Shown: positions 25,344 to 33,701 of the stretch, piece by piece
How the letters are laid out: every line of letters starts with the position of its first letter
Numbering within the stretch: the first letter of the stretch is position 1
Source of the DNA: CAYRES01 sp964423425
GTDB lineage: Bacteria; Actinomycetota; Thermoleophilia; RBG-16-64-13
DNA length: 64,000 bases
NCBI GenBank assembly: GCA_964423425.1
Contig: CAYRES010000003.1
Location: 1-64,000 of the forward strand
Reading direction: 5' to 3'
Program-made: the position numbers and the translations under genes
The notes under the pieces: generated by a model
What the model was told of the DNA's origin: nothing
What the model saw: only the letters and a program-made list of their open reading frames with translations
Database searches by the model: none

Positions 25344-26459
25344 CTACCTGATGAATATTTCGGACAACTCCGAACGGCTGGGTTCCAGCCAGTCGAAGAG
25401 TAGCTCGTACTCCACGTTCATGCTCACGATGCCGGTGACATCGAAGCATTCCTGCTCCACCGCCACAGCCCTCACGGGCAGGTGGCTCCATCCAGACTCC
25501 ATCACCGCGCGTTCCACCTCTTCACTCAGGAGATAATCGATGAGCACCTGGGCCTCCTCCGGGTGCGGGGCGCCGTTGATGAGTGCAACCGTGTTGGGAA
25601 TAACCAGCGTGCCCATGCCCCCCTCGAGTTGGTCGGGGAAGACCACGGTGACCGGACTCCCATCCTTGATGGCGAGGCAGGCATCGTCGGTGTCGGTGAG
25701 GGCGAAGGCGAGCTGACCGGCGGCGACCATGTCCTTGGTCACGGAGTTGCCGTCCACCACGCGCACGCCCCTGTCGGCCAGACCCTGGAAGTAGGCCCGC
25801 GCCTCGTCCTCACCCAGATACGCATACAGCGCCGCCGCGTGCGTGGAAGTGGTGCCGAACATGGGGTAGGCGATGCCCACCTGGTCGGCGGGCCAGCGCG
25901 AATCGAGCAGATCATAGATAGAGACCGGGTACTCGTCGGGCGAGAGCAGATCGGTGTTCACGATGATGACCCGCGCTCTCCCCGCGATTCCCACCCAGTA
26001 GCCCTCGGGATCGACAAACTGAGGGGATATGGCAGCCCCGCTTGGCGACTCAAAGCGCGCGAGCACCCCCTCGTCTTTCAGCCGCAGCGTCTCAAGTATC
26101 TCACCGTTCCAGAACACATCGGCCAGGGGTCGATCTTTCTCGGAGATGAGCCGGTTGGCGAGGCCCACCGTCTTCGTGGCTTCCACGTCGTACACGGCTT
26201 GGACCTTGATGCCGGTGCGCTCCTCGAACTCCTTCAGGATGGGCTCCGAGTACATCTGGTCGACGGATGTATAGACGACGACCATCCGGTCGTCAGAACC
26301 TCCGCCGCAGGCCGCGAGAGAGACCGCGCCCGCCGCAACCAGCAACACGATAGCCACCATCGCGAGCACCTGCATCCCCCGCACCACACGCTGCCCGCTT
26401 GCCCTCGGACTCTTCACCCTCGGTTCGTTCCACCCATCCCGGTTCAGTCCGAATGCCAT
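25344..26459 (-). CDS. ABC substrate-binding lipoprotein, iron(III)-type
   Basis: After a signal helix and lipobox (VSLAAC) the mature protein begins VVVYTSVDQMYSEPILKEFEERTG, the standard opening of FbpA/FutA-type binding proteins, followed by ATKTVGLANRLISEK and LADVFWNGE. Near residue 200 are IAYPMFGTTSTHAAALYA and later LAFALTDTDDACLAI. It captures the ligand outside and passes it to the fused permease. Start: the ATG at 26459 has AAAGGG upstream; a longer in-frame reading is possible. It is the first gene of the operon that continues through the ATPase into the beta-propeller and GYF_2 genes. Confidence 0.85.
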   Translation of the reverse strand: MAFGLNRDGWNEPRVKSPRASGQRVVRGMQVLAMVAIVLLVAAGAVSLAACGGGSDDRMVVVYTSVDQMYSEPILKEFEERTGIKVQAVYDVEATKTVGLANRLISEKDRPLADVFWNGEILETLRLKDEGVLARFESPSGAAISPQFVDPEGYWVGIAGRARVIIVNTDLLSPDEYPVSIYDLLDSRWPADQVGIAYPMFGTTSTHAAALYAYLGEDEARAYFQGLADRGVRVVDGNSVTKDMVAAGQLAFALTDTDDACLAIKDGSPVTVVFPDQLEGGMGTLVIPNTVALINGAPHPEEAQVLIDYLLSEEVERAVMESGWSHLPVRAVAVEQECFDVTGIVSMNVEYELLFDWLEPSRSELSEIFIR

Positions 26460-26625
26460 CCCCGAATCACCCTTTCGAAGTCGCACGGCTAGGGCTCCAT
26501 GGGGAGGATTCTCTCATGAGTTACAGTCGCGTGGGTTGCGGAGGCTTTGCGCACTCGTCGCCAGGCCGCCGGTCATGACGGCGCCGACGAATCACTCCGC
26601 GATACGCCAATCTCCTGCGACGGGA

Positions 26626-26657
26626 GGGGGTCCGGGGCGCTTGCGCCCCGGACCCCC
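26626..26657. terminator. Perfect 15-bp GC hairpin after the liv/ligase operon
   Basis: Arms 26626-26640 and 26643-26657 are exact complements around a TT centre. The hairpin lies 60 bases past the stop of the acyl-CoA ligase gene and upstream of the iron-type operon. No T tract follows, so it may end transcription factor-dependently or simply protect the mRNA 3' end. Confidence 0.55.
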
Positions 26658-26717
26658 ACACTCACCGTCGGCGCCTCCGCAGCGCCGGCACGGGGGGGAT
26701 GGACGGTCGCCGTACCG

Positions 26718-28415
26718 CTATCCTTTGGCCTTGCGCCTCTCCTCGTCTCTGATCTCGCGCCTCAGCAGCTTGCCGACCTTCGACTTGGGCAGCATGTCCC
26801 TGAACTCGATGTACTTCGGGATCTTGTAGGCGGCGAGATTGTCCCGGCACCACCCCAGGAGTTCGTTGCTGCCCACGCCCTTCGCGTCCTCCTTGAGCAC
26901 GACGATCGCCTTGATGCGCTCGCCCACCTTGGTGTCGGGAACACCGATCACGCAGGCGCCGATCACCAGGGGATGGCTCTGCAGTACCGACTCCACCTCT
27001 GAAGCTGATACCCGGTAACCCTTGTACTTGATGACATCGGCCGCCCGGTCCACGTAATGGATGAGTCCGTTCTCTCCGAGCCGGACGTAGTCCTTGGTGC
27101 GGTACCACACTTTGCCGTCGATCTCGACGAACGACTCCGCCGTCTCCTCCGGCTTGTTCCAGTAAGCCTGGGGAAGAGTCTCGGAGTAGACGAGGAGTTC
27201 GCCGGTTTCCCCCTCCTCCACTTGACCTTCACCGTCAACCTCAGCTATACGTATTTCCCGTGACGGTATGGGAATACCGATGGTGCCGGGCACGGGTTCT
27301 GCGTCGAGCGGGCTGAGACAGGTGAACCCTACCTCGGACGCACCATATACCTGATAGATGGGAATACCGACTCTCTCCTTCCAGCGCGCGTACACCTGGG
27401 CCGGCAATACGTCACCCCCGCTCCAGCAGTACTGAAGGGAGCTGAGGTCGTACTGCTCGAAGCGATCGTTCTCGAGCACCATGCGATACAGCGTGGGCAC
27501 GCCCAGGAACAGGGTGCCTTTGTAGCGCTGCACCGCTTCCAGCATGGCATCCACATCGGGCGTGGGCATGAGCACGGTGGGATTCCCCCGCATGAGCCCC
27601 ACGGCGAAGAACATGGTCTGCCCGAACTGGTGGAACAGCGGGGCTGAGTATATGAGCACATCCTCGCCCTGGGTGATGTAGCCTTCCACCAGATCACTGG
27701 TGTCCGAGATCATGGACACGACACCGGCATGGGAACACTGGCATCCCTTGGGGAAGCCCGTGGTACCCCCCGTGTAGATGATGTACGCCAGTCGTTCGCG
27801 CGGGTTGAATTCCGCCACCGGGGGATTGGGCTGGTTGCCCTTGAGGAGCTGGGTGAAGGGGTGGACGTTCTCCGTCTTCTCGACCGTGCCATCGGGGACC
27901 TTGTCGAACATCTCTCCCACCAGTCTCTTGAAGAGGGGCAGGAGGTCGACGTAGTTGGTGTGAATGGCCCTCTTCAGGCAGGTGTCGTCCCACACCTGTT
28001 TCACATAGCCGAAGTTGGTGTCCTGGCAGATGATCGTCTCGGAACCGGAGTCATTGATCAGATACTCGATCTCCGTCGGCGTGTAGATGGGAGAGATGGG
28101 AACCGGAACAGCGCCGATCCTCTGCGTGGCCAAGTACCCGATCACCCACTGAGGGCAGTTGGGCAGATAGATCATCACCTTGTCGTCCGGCTTCACCCCC
28201 AAAGAGGCAAGACCGGTAGCGAAGCGGTCAACGAGGTTCGCCAGGCGTGCATAGGTGAATTTCTCGCCCAAGTACACCAGGGCGGTCTTGTGGGGCCTCT
28301 CCTGCACCATGGCCCGGAAGCCCTGCTCGACGGGCTGATCCCAGGGACTCCGTGCCGGTCCACCGCCGTCTGCGGGCCCCTTCTTCTCCTTGGTTTCTTC
28401 GAGTACGTCTGTCAT
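26718..28415 (-). CDS. Long-chain/aromatic acid-CoA ligase in a transporter operon
   Basis: The 565-aa ANL-superfamily enzyme has IIYTGGTTGFPKGCQ (phosphate loop), QVYGASEVGFTC, VWYRTKDYVRLGENG, DRAADVIKYKGYRVSASEVE and the catalytic lysine near the end in LPKSKVGKLLRRE. Note that the usual GD after T in motif A7 is KD here. The gene starts 15 bases after LivF and is the last of the operon, so the ligase probably traps an imported carboxylate by converting it to its CoA ester. Substrate not predictable. Confidence 0.9.
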   Translation of the reverse strand: MTDVLEETKEKKGPADGGGPARSPWDQPVEQGFRAMVQERPHKTALVYLGEKFTYARLANLVDRFATGLASLGVKPDDKVMIYLPNCPQWVIGYLATQRIGAVPVPISPIYTPTEIEYLINDSGSETIICQDTNFGYVKQVWDDTCLKRAIHTNYVDLLPLFKRLVGEMFDKVPDGTVEKTENVHPFTQLLKGNQPNPPVAEFNPRERLAYIIYTGGTTGFPKGCQCSHAGVVSMISDTSDLVEGYITQGEDVLIYSAPLFHQFGQTMFFAVGLMRGNPTVLMPTPDVDAMLEAVQRYKGTLFLGVPTLYRMVLENDRFEQYDLSSLQYCWSGGDVLPAQVYARWKERVGIPIYQVYGASEVGFTCLSPLDAEPVPGTIGIPIPSREIRIAEVDGEGQVEEGETGELLVYSETLPQAYWNKPEETAESFVEIDGKVWYRTKDYVRLGENGLIHYVDRAADVIKYKGYRVSASEVESVLQSHPLVIGACVIGVPDTKVGERIKAIVVLKEDAKGVGSNELLGWCRDNLAAYKIPKYIEFRDMLPKSKVGKLLRREIRDEERRKAKG

Positions 28416-28430
28416 GGGTACACCTTCCGC

Positions 28431-29177
28431 CTAGACACCGAAGTAGGCTTCTTTGACGTCGGGGTTGTCCATCAGTTCCGCGGCGGGACCATCCAGCACA
28501 CCGGCACCGTTCTCGATGATGTAGCCGTAGTCGATCACGGGAAAGAGCGGGCGGGCGTACTGTTCGGTCACCAGGATGGTGATGCCTGTGAGCCGGTTGA
28601 TCTCCTTGATGGACTCGGCGAGTCTCTTCTCCATGGCCGGGCTCAAACCGAGAAGGGGCTCGTCCAGCAGCAAGAGCTTCGGCTGTGCCATGAGCGCCCT
28701 TCCCACCGCGAGCATCTGCTGTTCCCCCCCGGAGAGAAAGCCCGCATCCCTCTTGCGCAGGTCTTTCAGCTTCGGGAACATGTTGAAGACGAAATCGAGC
28801 GTATCCTTCGCCTGGGCTTTGGTGGCCAGATAGCCGCCGATCTTCAGGTTCTCCATGACTGTGCTTTCCTTGAAGATCCGCCGCCTCTCCGGGCACAGGA
28901 TGATACCCAAGCGCGCCCTGTCGCTCGGTTTCATGTCGATGATGTTTCTGCCTTCATAGAGGATCTCGCCCAGAACGACGATCCTCTCCCCTCCCCGCAT
29001 GGCCTCTTTCTTCTTCATGTCGAGGATGATGCCGGAGAGAGTCCACTGGAGGCTCGACTTACCGGCGCTGTTGGAGCCGAAGATGCCGGTGATCTTCCCT
29101 GTCTCCGCCCGGAAGCTCAGGTTGTTGACCGCAATGGCGTTCTCGTAGAACACCATGAGGTTCTTGACTTCGATCAT
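28431..29177 (-). CDS. livF: Branched-chain-type ABC transporter ATPase LivF
   Basis: 248 aa. Walker A is GSNSAGKSSLQWTLSG, in which the usual glycine after N is Ser, followed by the signature LSGGEQQMLAVGRALM, the Walker B LLLLDEPLLGLSPAM and the LivF-type switch ITILVTEQYARP. The short length and the EQ in the switch region are LivF features. Its ATG overlaps the LivG stop. With LivG it powers uptake by the LivH/LivM pore. Confidence 0.92.
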   Translation of the reverse strand: MIEVKNLMVFYENAIAVNNLSFRAETGKITGIFGSNSAGKSSLQWTLSGIILDMKKKEAMRGGERIVVLGEILYEGRNIIDMKPSDRARLGIILCPERRRIFKESTVMENLKIGGYLATKAQAKDTLDFVFNMFPKLKDLRKRDAGFLSGGEQQMLAVGRALMAQPKLLLLDEPLLGLSPAMEKRLAESIKEINRLTGITILVTEQYARPLFPVIDYGYIIENGAGVLDGPAAELMDNPDVKEAYFGV

Positions 29178-29935
29178 ACGGCCGCCACCTCCGTACCCAT
29201 GTAGGCGGCCTTGACCTCGTCACGCTCCATGACCTCGTCCGGAGGCCCATCCGCCAGCTTTTTGCCGAAATTGAGCACTATCACGCGATTGGCCAAACTG
29301 AAGAGTTCCCGCAAACGGTGCTCGATCATGATGAGTGTGATGCCTCCGGCAGCCAGCCTCTCCACTACCGGAACCATCGTGGCAATCTCGGCCATGCTGA
29401 GCCCTGAGAACACCTCGTCGCAGATGATCAGCTCCGGCCGTAGCGCGAGGCAGCGGGCAAGCTCCAAGCGCTTCAAATAGCCCAAGGGGAGTGATGAGGC
29501 GATCTTGTAGGGAACGTAGGCGTCACGCTCGAAACCCACTTCTTCGAGAATGTCAATGGCCACGGCGTCCCGATCGCCGAGCCTGCCCCCGGTGGCGTGC
29601 CGCACCCGTGGAGAGGTGAGGGGGACGATGAGGTTCTTGTAGGCCGGCAGCGAGCCGTACGGACGCATCACCTGGAACGTCCGGGCGATGCCGCAATCGA
29701 CAATCTTGTGGGGGGGCTTACCCGTGATGTCGTGCCCCTTGAAGACCACTCTGCCGGAGGTGGGTTTCACAAAGCCGGTGATCAGGTTGACGAGACTCGT
29801 CTTGCCCGAGCCGTTCGGCCCGATGACGCCCATGATCTCGCCCCGGTCGAGGGTGAAGCTCACCCCGTCCACCGCCCGAACACCACCGAATGACTTGGAG
29901 AGATCGGTGACCTCGAGGATTTTTTCATGCGCCAT
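29174..29935 (-). CDS. livG: Branched-chain-type ABC transporter ATPase LivG
   Basis: 253 aa. Walker A GPNGSGKTSLVNLITGF, then the LivG-type IARTFQVMRPYGSLPAYKNL, LGYLKRLELARCLALRPELIICDEVFSGLS and LIMIEHRLRELFSLA. The normal LSGG signature is replaced by the LPLGYLKRLELAR form, i.e. the signature is degenerate (no SGGQ), which is uncommon. The ATG at 29935 has GAGGTGG upstream. It partners LivF; together the pair may rely on LivF's intact signature. Confidence 0.9.
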   Translation of the reverse strand: MAHEKILEVTDLSKSFGGVRAVDGVSFTLDRGEIMGVIGPNGSGKTSLVNLITGFVKPTSGRVVFKGHDITGKPPHKIVDCGIARTFQVMRPYGSLPAYKNLIVPLTSPRVRHATGGRLGDRDAVAIDILEEVGFERDAYVPYKIASSLPLGYLKRLELARCLALRPELIICDEVFSGLSMAEIATMVPVVERLAAGGITLIMIEHRLRELFSLANRVIVLNFGKKLADGPPDEVMERDEVKAAYMGTEVAAV

Positions 29936-29945
29936 GGGTTCCACC

Positions 29946-31004
29946 TCACACTTTCTTCCACTGTTCGAACTGGTGGTACTTCCGGGTGAGCCAGTTGAGA
30001 ATCCCCTCGGGCTTGAACATGATGAAGCCGATGAGTACGAGCGCGTAGAGGACCACCCGCAGCTGTCCGAACCCCCGCAGCAGCTCCGAGAGCGGAGTGA
30101 GGATGAGGGCTCCCAGCATTGGTCCGGCCAACGTTCCGCTGCCCCCCATGACCGTCGCGGCGATGGGAAGGATGGAGAAGTCGGTCGCAAACAGTGACGT
30201 GCCCATGAAGTTGTAGAGGTGGACGATGTAGGCGCCGGCGAAGCAGCCGCCCAGGGCACCGATGAACAGGCCCTTGGCCTTGACCCTCGTGATGCTGATG
30301 CCCGATGCCTGCACCGCCACGTCGTTGTCCTTCACCCCCAGGAACATGATGCCGGTATCCTCACCGACCAGACGCCTCAGGCCGAAGACGGCGACCAACA
30401 TCACGATGATCACCATGTAGTTCTCAAGCCAGATGTTGTCGGGCCCGGCCACCGGGCCCAGACCAAGCGTCCCCCCGAAAGCGTCGAGAGCGAGAATGAT
30501 GCCTCGAGCGAGAAAGGGAAACATGAAGGTGAGAATGGCGAAGTAGATGCCGCGCAGCGGCAACGACGGCAACCACAGAAGCGTGACCAGAGCGGCCCCG
30601 AGTACCGTGCCGAGAAGCATGGACACCGGCCACGGGAAGCCGAGATAGAAAGTGAAGATGCCGGAGACATATCCACCCACGCCGGTCATGAAGGCTCCGC
30701 CGACACACACCAGTCCCACGTAGTTGGCCAAGAAGTCGAAGGTTATCGCCAGCAGGGCGTAGGCCCCGGCCACACACAACACCCGCTGCCAGTAGAGATT
30801 GGGCGCCACCAAGGGCAAGAGGAGGAGGCCTACGATAAGCGCCGCGCGCGGGCCCACGAGATACAACATCTCCCGCCACGAAGACACCGCATACAGCCCC
30901 TCGGTCCGCACCTTGAGCCCTCGGTCGAGCCGTTCCCTACGCCACTCGTCGGAAGAGCTGCGGCGCATACCCAGATTGCGCAAGAAACCGGTATCTGTTC
31001 TCAC
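29946..31004 (-). CDS. livM: Branched-chain-type ABC transporter permease LivM
   Basis: 352 aa with about ten hydrophobic helices preceded by an Arg-rich cytoplasmic start. LivM-type features are ALLAITFDFLANYVGLVCVG near residue 85, GIYFAILTFMFPFLARG in the middle and the ATPase-contact region VQASGISITRVKAKGLFIGALGG. The GTG start at 31004 follows the LivH stop by one base. It forms the pore with LivH. Confidence 0.92.
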   Translation of the reverse strand: MRTDTGFLRNLGMRRSSSDEWRRERLDRGLKVRTEGLYAVSSWREMLYLVGPRAALIVGLLLLPLVAPNLYWQRVLCVAGAYALLAITFDFLANYVGLVCVGGAFMTGVGGYVSGIFTFYLGFPWPVSMLLGTVLGAALVTLLWLPSLPLRGIYFAILTFMFPFLARGIILALDAFGGTLGLGPVAGPDNIWLENYMVIIVMLVAVFGLRRLVGEDTGIMFLGVKDNDVAVQASGISITRVKAKGLFIGALGGCFAGAYIVHLYNFMGTSLFATDFSILPIAATVMGGSGTLAGPMLGALILTPLSELLRGFGQLRVVLYALVLIGFIMFKPEGILNWLTRKYHQFEQWKKV

Positions 31005-31005
31005 G

Positions 31006-31890
31006 TCACACCCTCTCCTCGAGTTCCTTTTGGCGACCGAAGAGCCCGGAGGGCCTCACAATCAGCACCAAGACGATGAGCGCAAACAGGATCACGTCTT
31101 GGTACCGGGGCGCCCCGAAGAAGGCCGCGGCGGTCGTGGCGAAGCCGAAGATGAATGAGGCCAGGATGGCACCCATCCAACTGCCCAGACCCCCCACGAT
31201 GCACACGGCAAGAGCGGCATTGAGCACATGGTAGCCGGATTCGGCGGTGATCTGGCCGAGCGGGTAGACGGTGATGGCGGCGACGCCGGCAAGAGCGGAG
31301 CCGACGGCCAGGGCAACAACGGCCATACGGTCGGAGTCGATGCCGAGCATCATGGCGGCCCGCTCGTCCTGGGCCATGCCTCTGAAGGCGAGACCCACCT
31401 TCTGGTGCCGTGTGAACACCCACATGCCCACCACCAACACCGCGCCGACAGCTATGATGATGAGCCGTTGATAGTCCACCGTGACCCCGGCGATGCTGAC
31501 CGTCCCTTCGATGAAGGCGGGAAGCGCGTATGACGAGCCGATGAAGCCTTTGAAGGGCCCAATGTCCTGCAGCCGCAGCCCCTCAAGGATGATGAGGGCG
31601 ATGGCAAATGAGACGATGATCTCCGACACGGGCATGCCGCGCACTCTCTTCAGGACGAAAGCGTAGAGGCCGGCCCCGAGCAGAGACACGATCACCAGCG
31701 TGATGATGATTGAAAGGAAGTAGTTGAGATTGAGATTGTTGACGAAGGTCCAGGTGAGGAATCCCGTCAATACGTACAGGGCACCGTGGGCGAAGTTGGG
31801 CAGTCTGCTGACCCCGTACACAAGCGTGAATCCAAGCGCCATCAGCATATAGACCACGCTGTTGATGACTCCGTAGATCAATACGTCCAT
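31006..31890 (-). CDS. livH: Branched-chain-type ABC transporter permease LivH
   Basis: 294 aa with eight hydrophobic helices; hallmark segments are INSVVYMLMALGFTLVYGV at the start, LPNFAHGALYVLTGFL, and the ATPase-contact loop FRGMAQDERAAMMLGID followed by GSALAGVAAI. It partners LivM. The 95-base gap to the upstream binding-protein gene contains a strong hairpin. Confidence 0.92.
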   Translation of the reverse strand: MDVLIYGVINSVVYMLMALGFTLVYGVSRLPNFAHGALYVLTGFLTWTFVNNLNLNYFLSIIITLVIVSLLGAGLYAFVLKRVRGMPVSEIIVSFAIALIILEGLRLQDIGPFKGFIGSSYALPAFIEGTVSIAGVTVDYQRLIIIAVGAVLVVGMWVFTRHQKVGLAFRGMAQDERAAMMLGIDSDRMAVVALAVGSALAGVAAITVYPLGQITAESGYHVLNAALAVCIVGGLGSWMGAILASFIFGFATTAAAFFGAPRYQDVILFALIVLVLIVRPSGLFGRQKELEERV

Positions 31891-31945
31891 CGTGCTCCTC
31901 GAGGTATCGCGGAGGCGCCGCTAGGCGGGCGTCCTGGGTGTAAAT

Positions 31946-31973
31946 CTGGGGGGCGGCTCCCGCCGCCCCCCAG
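31946..31973 (-). promoter_or_regulatory. Intercistronic hairpin between binding protein and permease genes
   Basis: An 11-bp perfect stem (31946-31956 with 31963-31973) and a six-base loop lie directly after the binding-protein stop. No T tract follows. Such hairpins commonly stabilise the upstream message so that the binding protein is made in excess of the permeases. Confidence 0.65.
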
Positions 31974-31985
31974 AACCACTCGCAA

Positions 31986-33296
31986 TTACTGCATCCACGG
32001 AGGAAGCTGTATCTCACCGGTGGCTGCCGCCTCCGGGTAGATACACACGCGCTTGCCGTCCTGCCACTGCAACCACTGCCCGACCAGAGTCGCGTCGGGG
32101 TCGGTGCCGTAAACGGCCTGATGGTCATCACCGAACTTCAGGTAGCCGCCGGCCGTGACCATTTCGATCTCGGCGATGGCTTTGGCGACAGCTTCCTTGT
32201 CCCTGGTCCCGGCCTTCTCGAAGGCTTCCTTCAGCACGTACATGGCCGTGTAGGTGGGTACGTTGCCGCAGCCTCTCGGCTCCTTGTCGAACTTGGCAAC
32301 GAAGGCATCGAAGAAACTACTTGTGAGCGGAGTGAACTCGCTGCCGGGGAGACAGCCGCCTTCCCCGTTGAACTGGATGGTCGACACGATCTTTCCATCG
32401 AGATCGTCCCACGCTGTCGGTTCATCAAGTGGGTTGAGGAAACCCATCAGAATGGCAGGCACTTTCATGTCATACCACTGCTTGATACCGATGGCCACCT
32501 CCGGCTTGCAGTCCCACCAGAAGAGCACCTGAGCCCCGCTGCTTGCGACGTCCCTCATGAGGGCCGAGTAGTCGCTCGAGCCCATGGGGTGGGTCTCTTC
32601 ACCCACCACCGTCCAGCCGTTCTCGGCGGCCAAGTCTTTGATTGCGCCGGCCGCGGCCTGGGTGTGGGCGGCATCGGAGCTGCTCACGTACAGCTTGTCG
32701 AAGCCGTACTGCTCCTTGATCTGATCGAGAAGGGCGGCGGCGTCCTTGACCCAGTAGCCAACGTGACCGCTCATTCGGAAGGAGTACATGTACTTCTCAG
32801 GATCCTCGCCCACTTTCTTGTTCCAAGCCGGAGTCCACGTGCCCGTGGCGACGACGTTGGGCACCTTGTACTTCGCGTAGAGATCGAGGAGGGCCATGCT
32901 GCACTCCGACATACTCGGCCCGCCGGTCACGGCATCCACCTGCTTCTCGAGCAGCAGCTTCTCGACCGTGAGCAGCACGTCGCTGGTGGGCACACCGGGC
33001 TCTTCGTCCCGAGTGTCGACGATCTCGAGTTTGATGGGGACCTTCTTGCCGCCGATATCGACTCCACCGGCAGCGTTGATCTCTTCGGCAGCGAGTTTGG
33101 CCGACTCCTCGCTGTTCTGACCATAGATGGACGCCCGCCCGACGGTGATGCCGATGACGAGGGCATCCTCGTCCGCCGACCCCCCGTTGGATGAGCCGCA
33201 ACCGGTCAGGAACACCCCGACCAGCGCCACAGACACGACAATGAGAACGAGAAAGGCTTTCTTGACGTAAGAGTCACACGACAGTCGGGACTTCAT
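31986..33296 (-). CDS. ABC substrate-binding lipoprotein, LivK/periplasmic-binding type I
   Basis: The 436-aa protein has a basic start, a hydrophobic helix and lipobox (FLTGC), then a Gly/Ser linker. The mature part matches the type I binding fold used by Liv systems: VIGITVGRASIYGQNSEESAKLAAEEINAAGG, VEKLLLEKQVDAVTGGPS and later segments SYDYSALMRDVASSGAQVLFW-like strand/helix order. It may bind amino acids, amides or aromatic acids. Because the operon ends in a CoA ligase, a carboxylate is the better guess. ATG at 33296 has a G-rich Shine-Dalgarno. Confidence 0.88.
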   Translation of the reverse strand: MKSRLSCDSYVKKAFLVLIVVSVALVGVFLTGCGSSNGGSADEDALVIGITVGRASIYGQNSEESAKLAAEEINAAGGVDIGGKKVPIKLEIVDTRDEEPGVPTSDVLLTVEKLLLEKQVDAVTGGPSMSECSMALLDLYAKYKVPNVVATGTWTPAWNKKVGEDPEKYMYSFRMSGHVGYWVKDAAALLDQIKEQYGFDKLYVSSSDAAHTQAAAGAIKDLAAENGWTVVGEETHPMGSSDYSALMRDVASSGAQVLFWWDCKPEVAIGIKQWYDMKVPAILMGFLNPLDEPTAWDDLDGKIVSTIQFNGEGGCLPGSEFTPLTSSFFDAFVAKFDKEPRGCGNVPTYTAMYVLKEAFEKAGTRDKEAVAKAIAEIEMVTAGGYLKFGDDHQAVYGTDPDATLVGQWLQWQDGKRVCIYPEAAATGEIQLPPWMQ

Positions 33297-33555
33297 GAGA
33301 TTCCCCCCGGAATTTCGCACCTAGACACGCGTACGAGGCGCAAGACCCGAGGCGGACCCCGCCGGGCGGAACCTCCCCGCCCCATTCCCACAGCCGCACT
33401 CATCCATACCACTCGGGGTTCCGAACCGGGACTTCCGCAGGCGCGTCGAGTCGTGGGCGCAGGTACCCCCGAGGCTGATGCCAGGAACTGCAGAGATGCG
33501 AACGCTTCCCCCACGTGCGTGCTCTCTTCCCCAGAAGTGTACAATCCTGGACGTC

Positions 33556-33585
33556 TGGACACATCCTAGGACGGCGTTGTATAAA
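33556..33585 (+). promoter_or_regulatory. Probable divergent promoter for the HTH-TrpD gene
   Basis: TGGACA (33556-33561) and TATAAA (33580-33585) are separated by 18 bases on the plus strand, overlapping the minus-strand promoter. The two opposite promoters cannot easily be occupied at once, so their genes may be reciprocally controlled. Confidence 0.55.
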
Positions 33586-33591
33586 TGTCAA
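33563..33591 (-). promoter_or_regulatory. Consensus promoter of the liv-type operon
   Basis: On the minus strand TTGACA (33591-33586) and TAGGAT (33568-33563) are 17 bases apart. The start codon of the binding protein is about 265 bases downstream, so the transcript has a long leader (33297-33555) in which I see no gene. Confidence 0.7.
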
Positions 33592-33701
33592 TATGAAGTG
33601 AACCGGGTTCCGAGGCCGCTTCGCGGAGGGGGTGTTGCCATCATGGTAGCTCGAAGTGCCCTTGAATCTGCCGAGCCGGTACGGCACGCGCCGGAGATGC
33701 C

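Noticed and set aside
27729..29204. A 491-codon plus-strand frame
   Set aside because: Antisense to the acyl-CoA ligase and LivF genes, which have complete motif sets.
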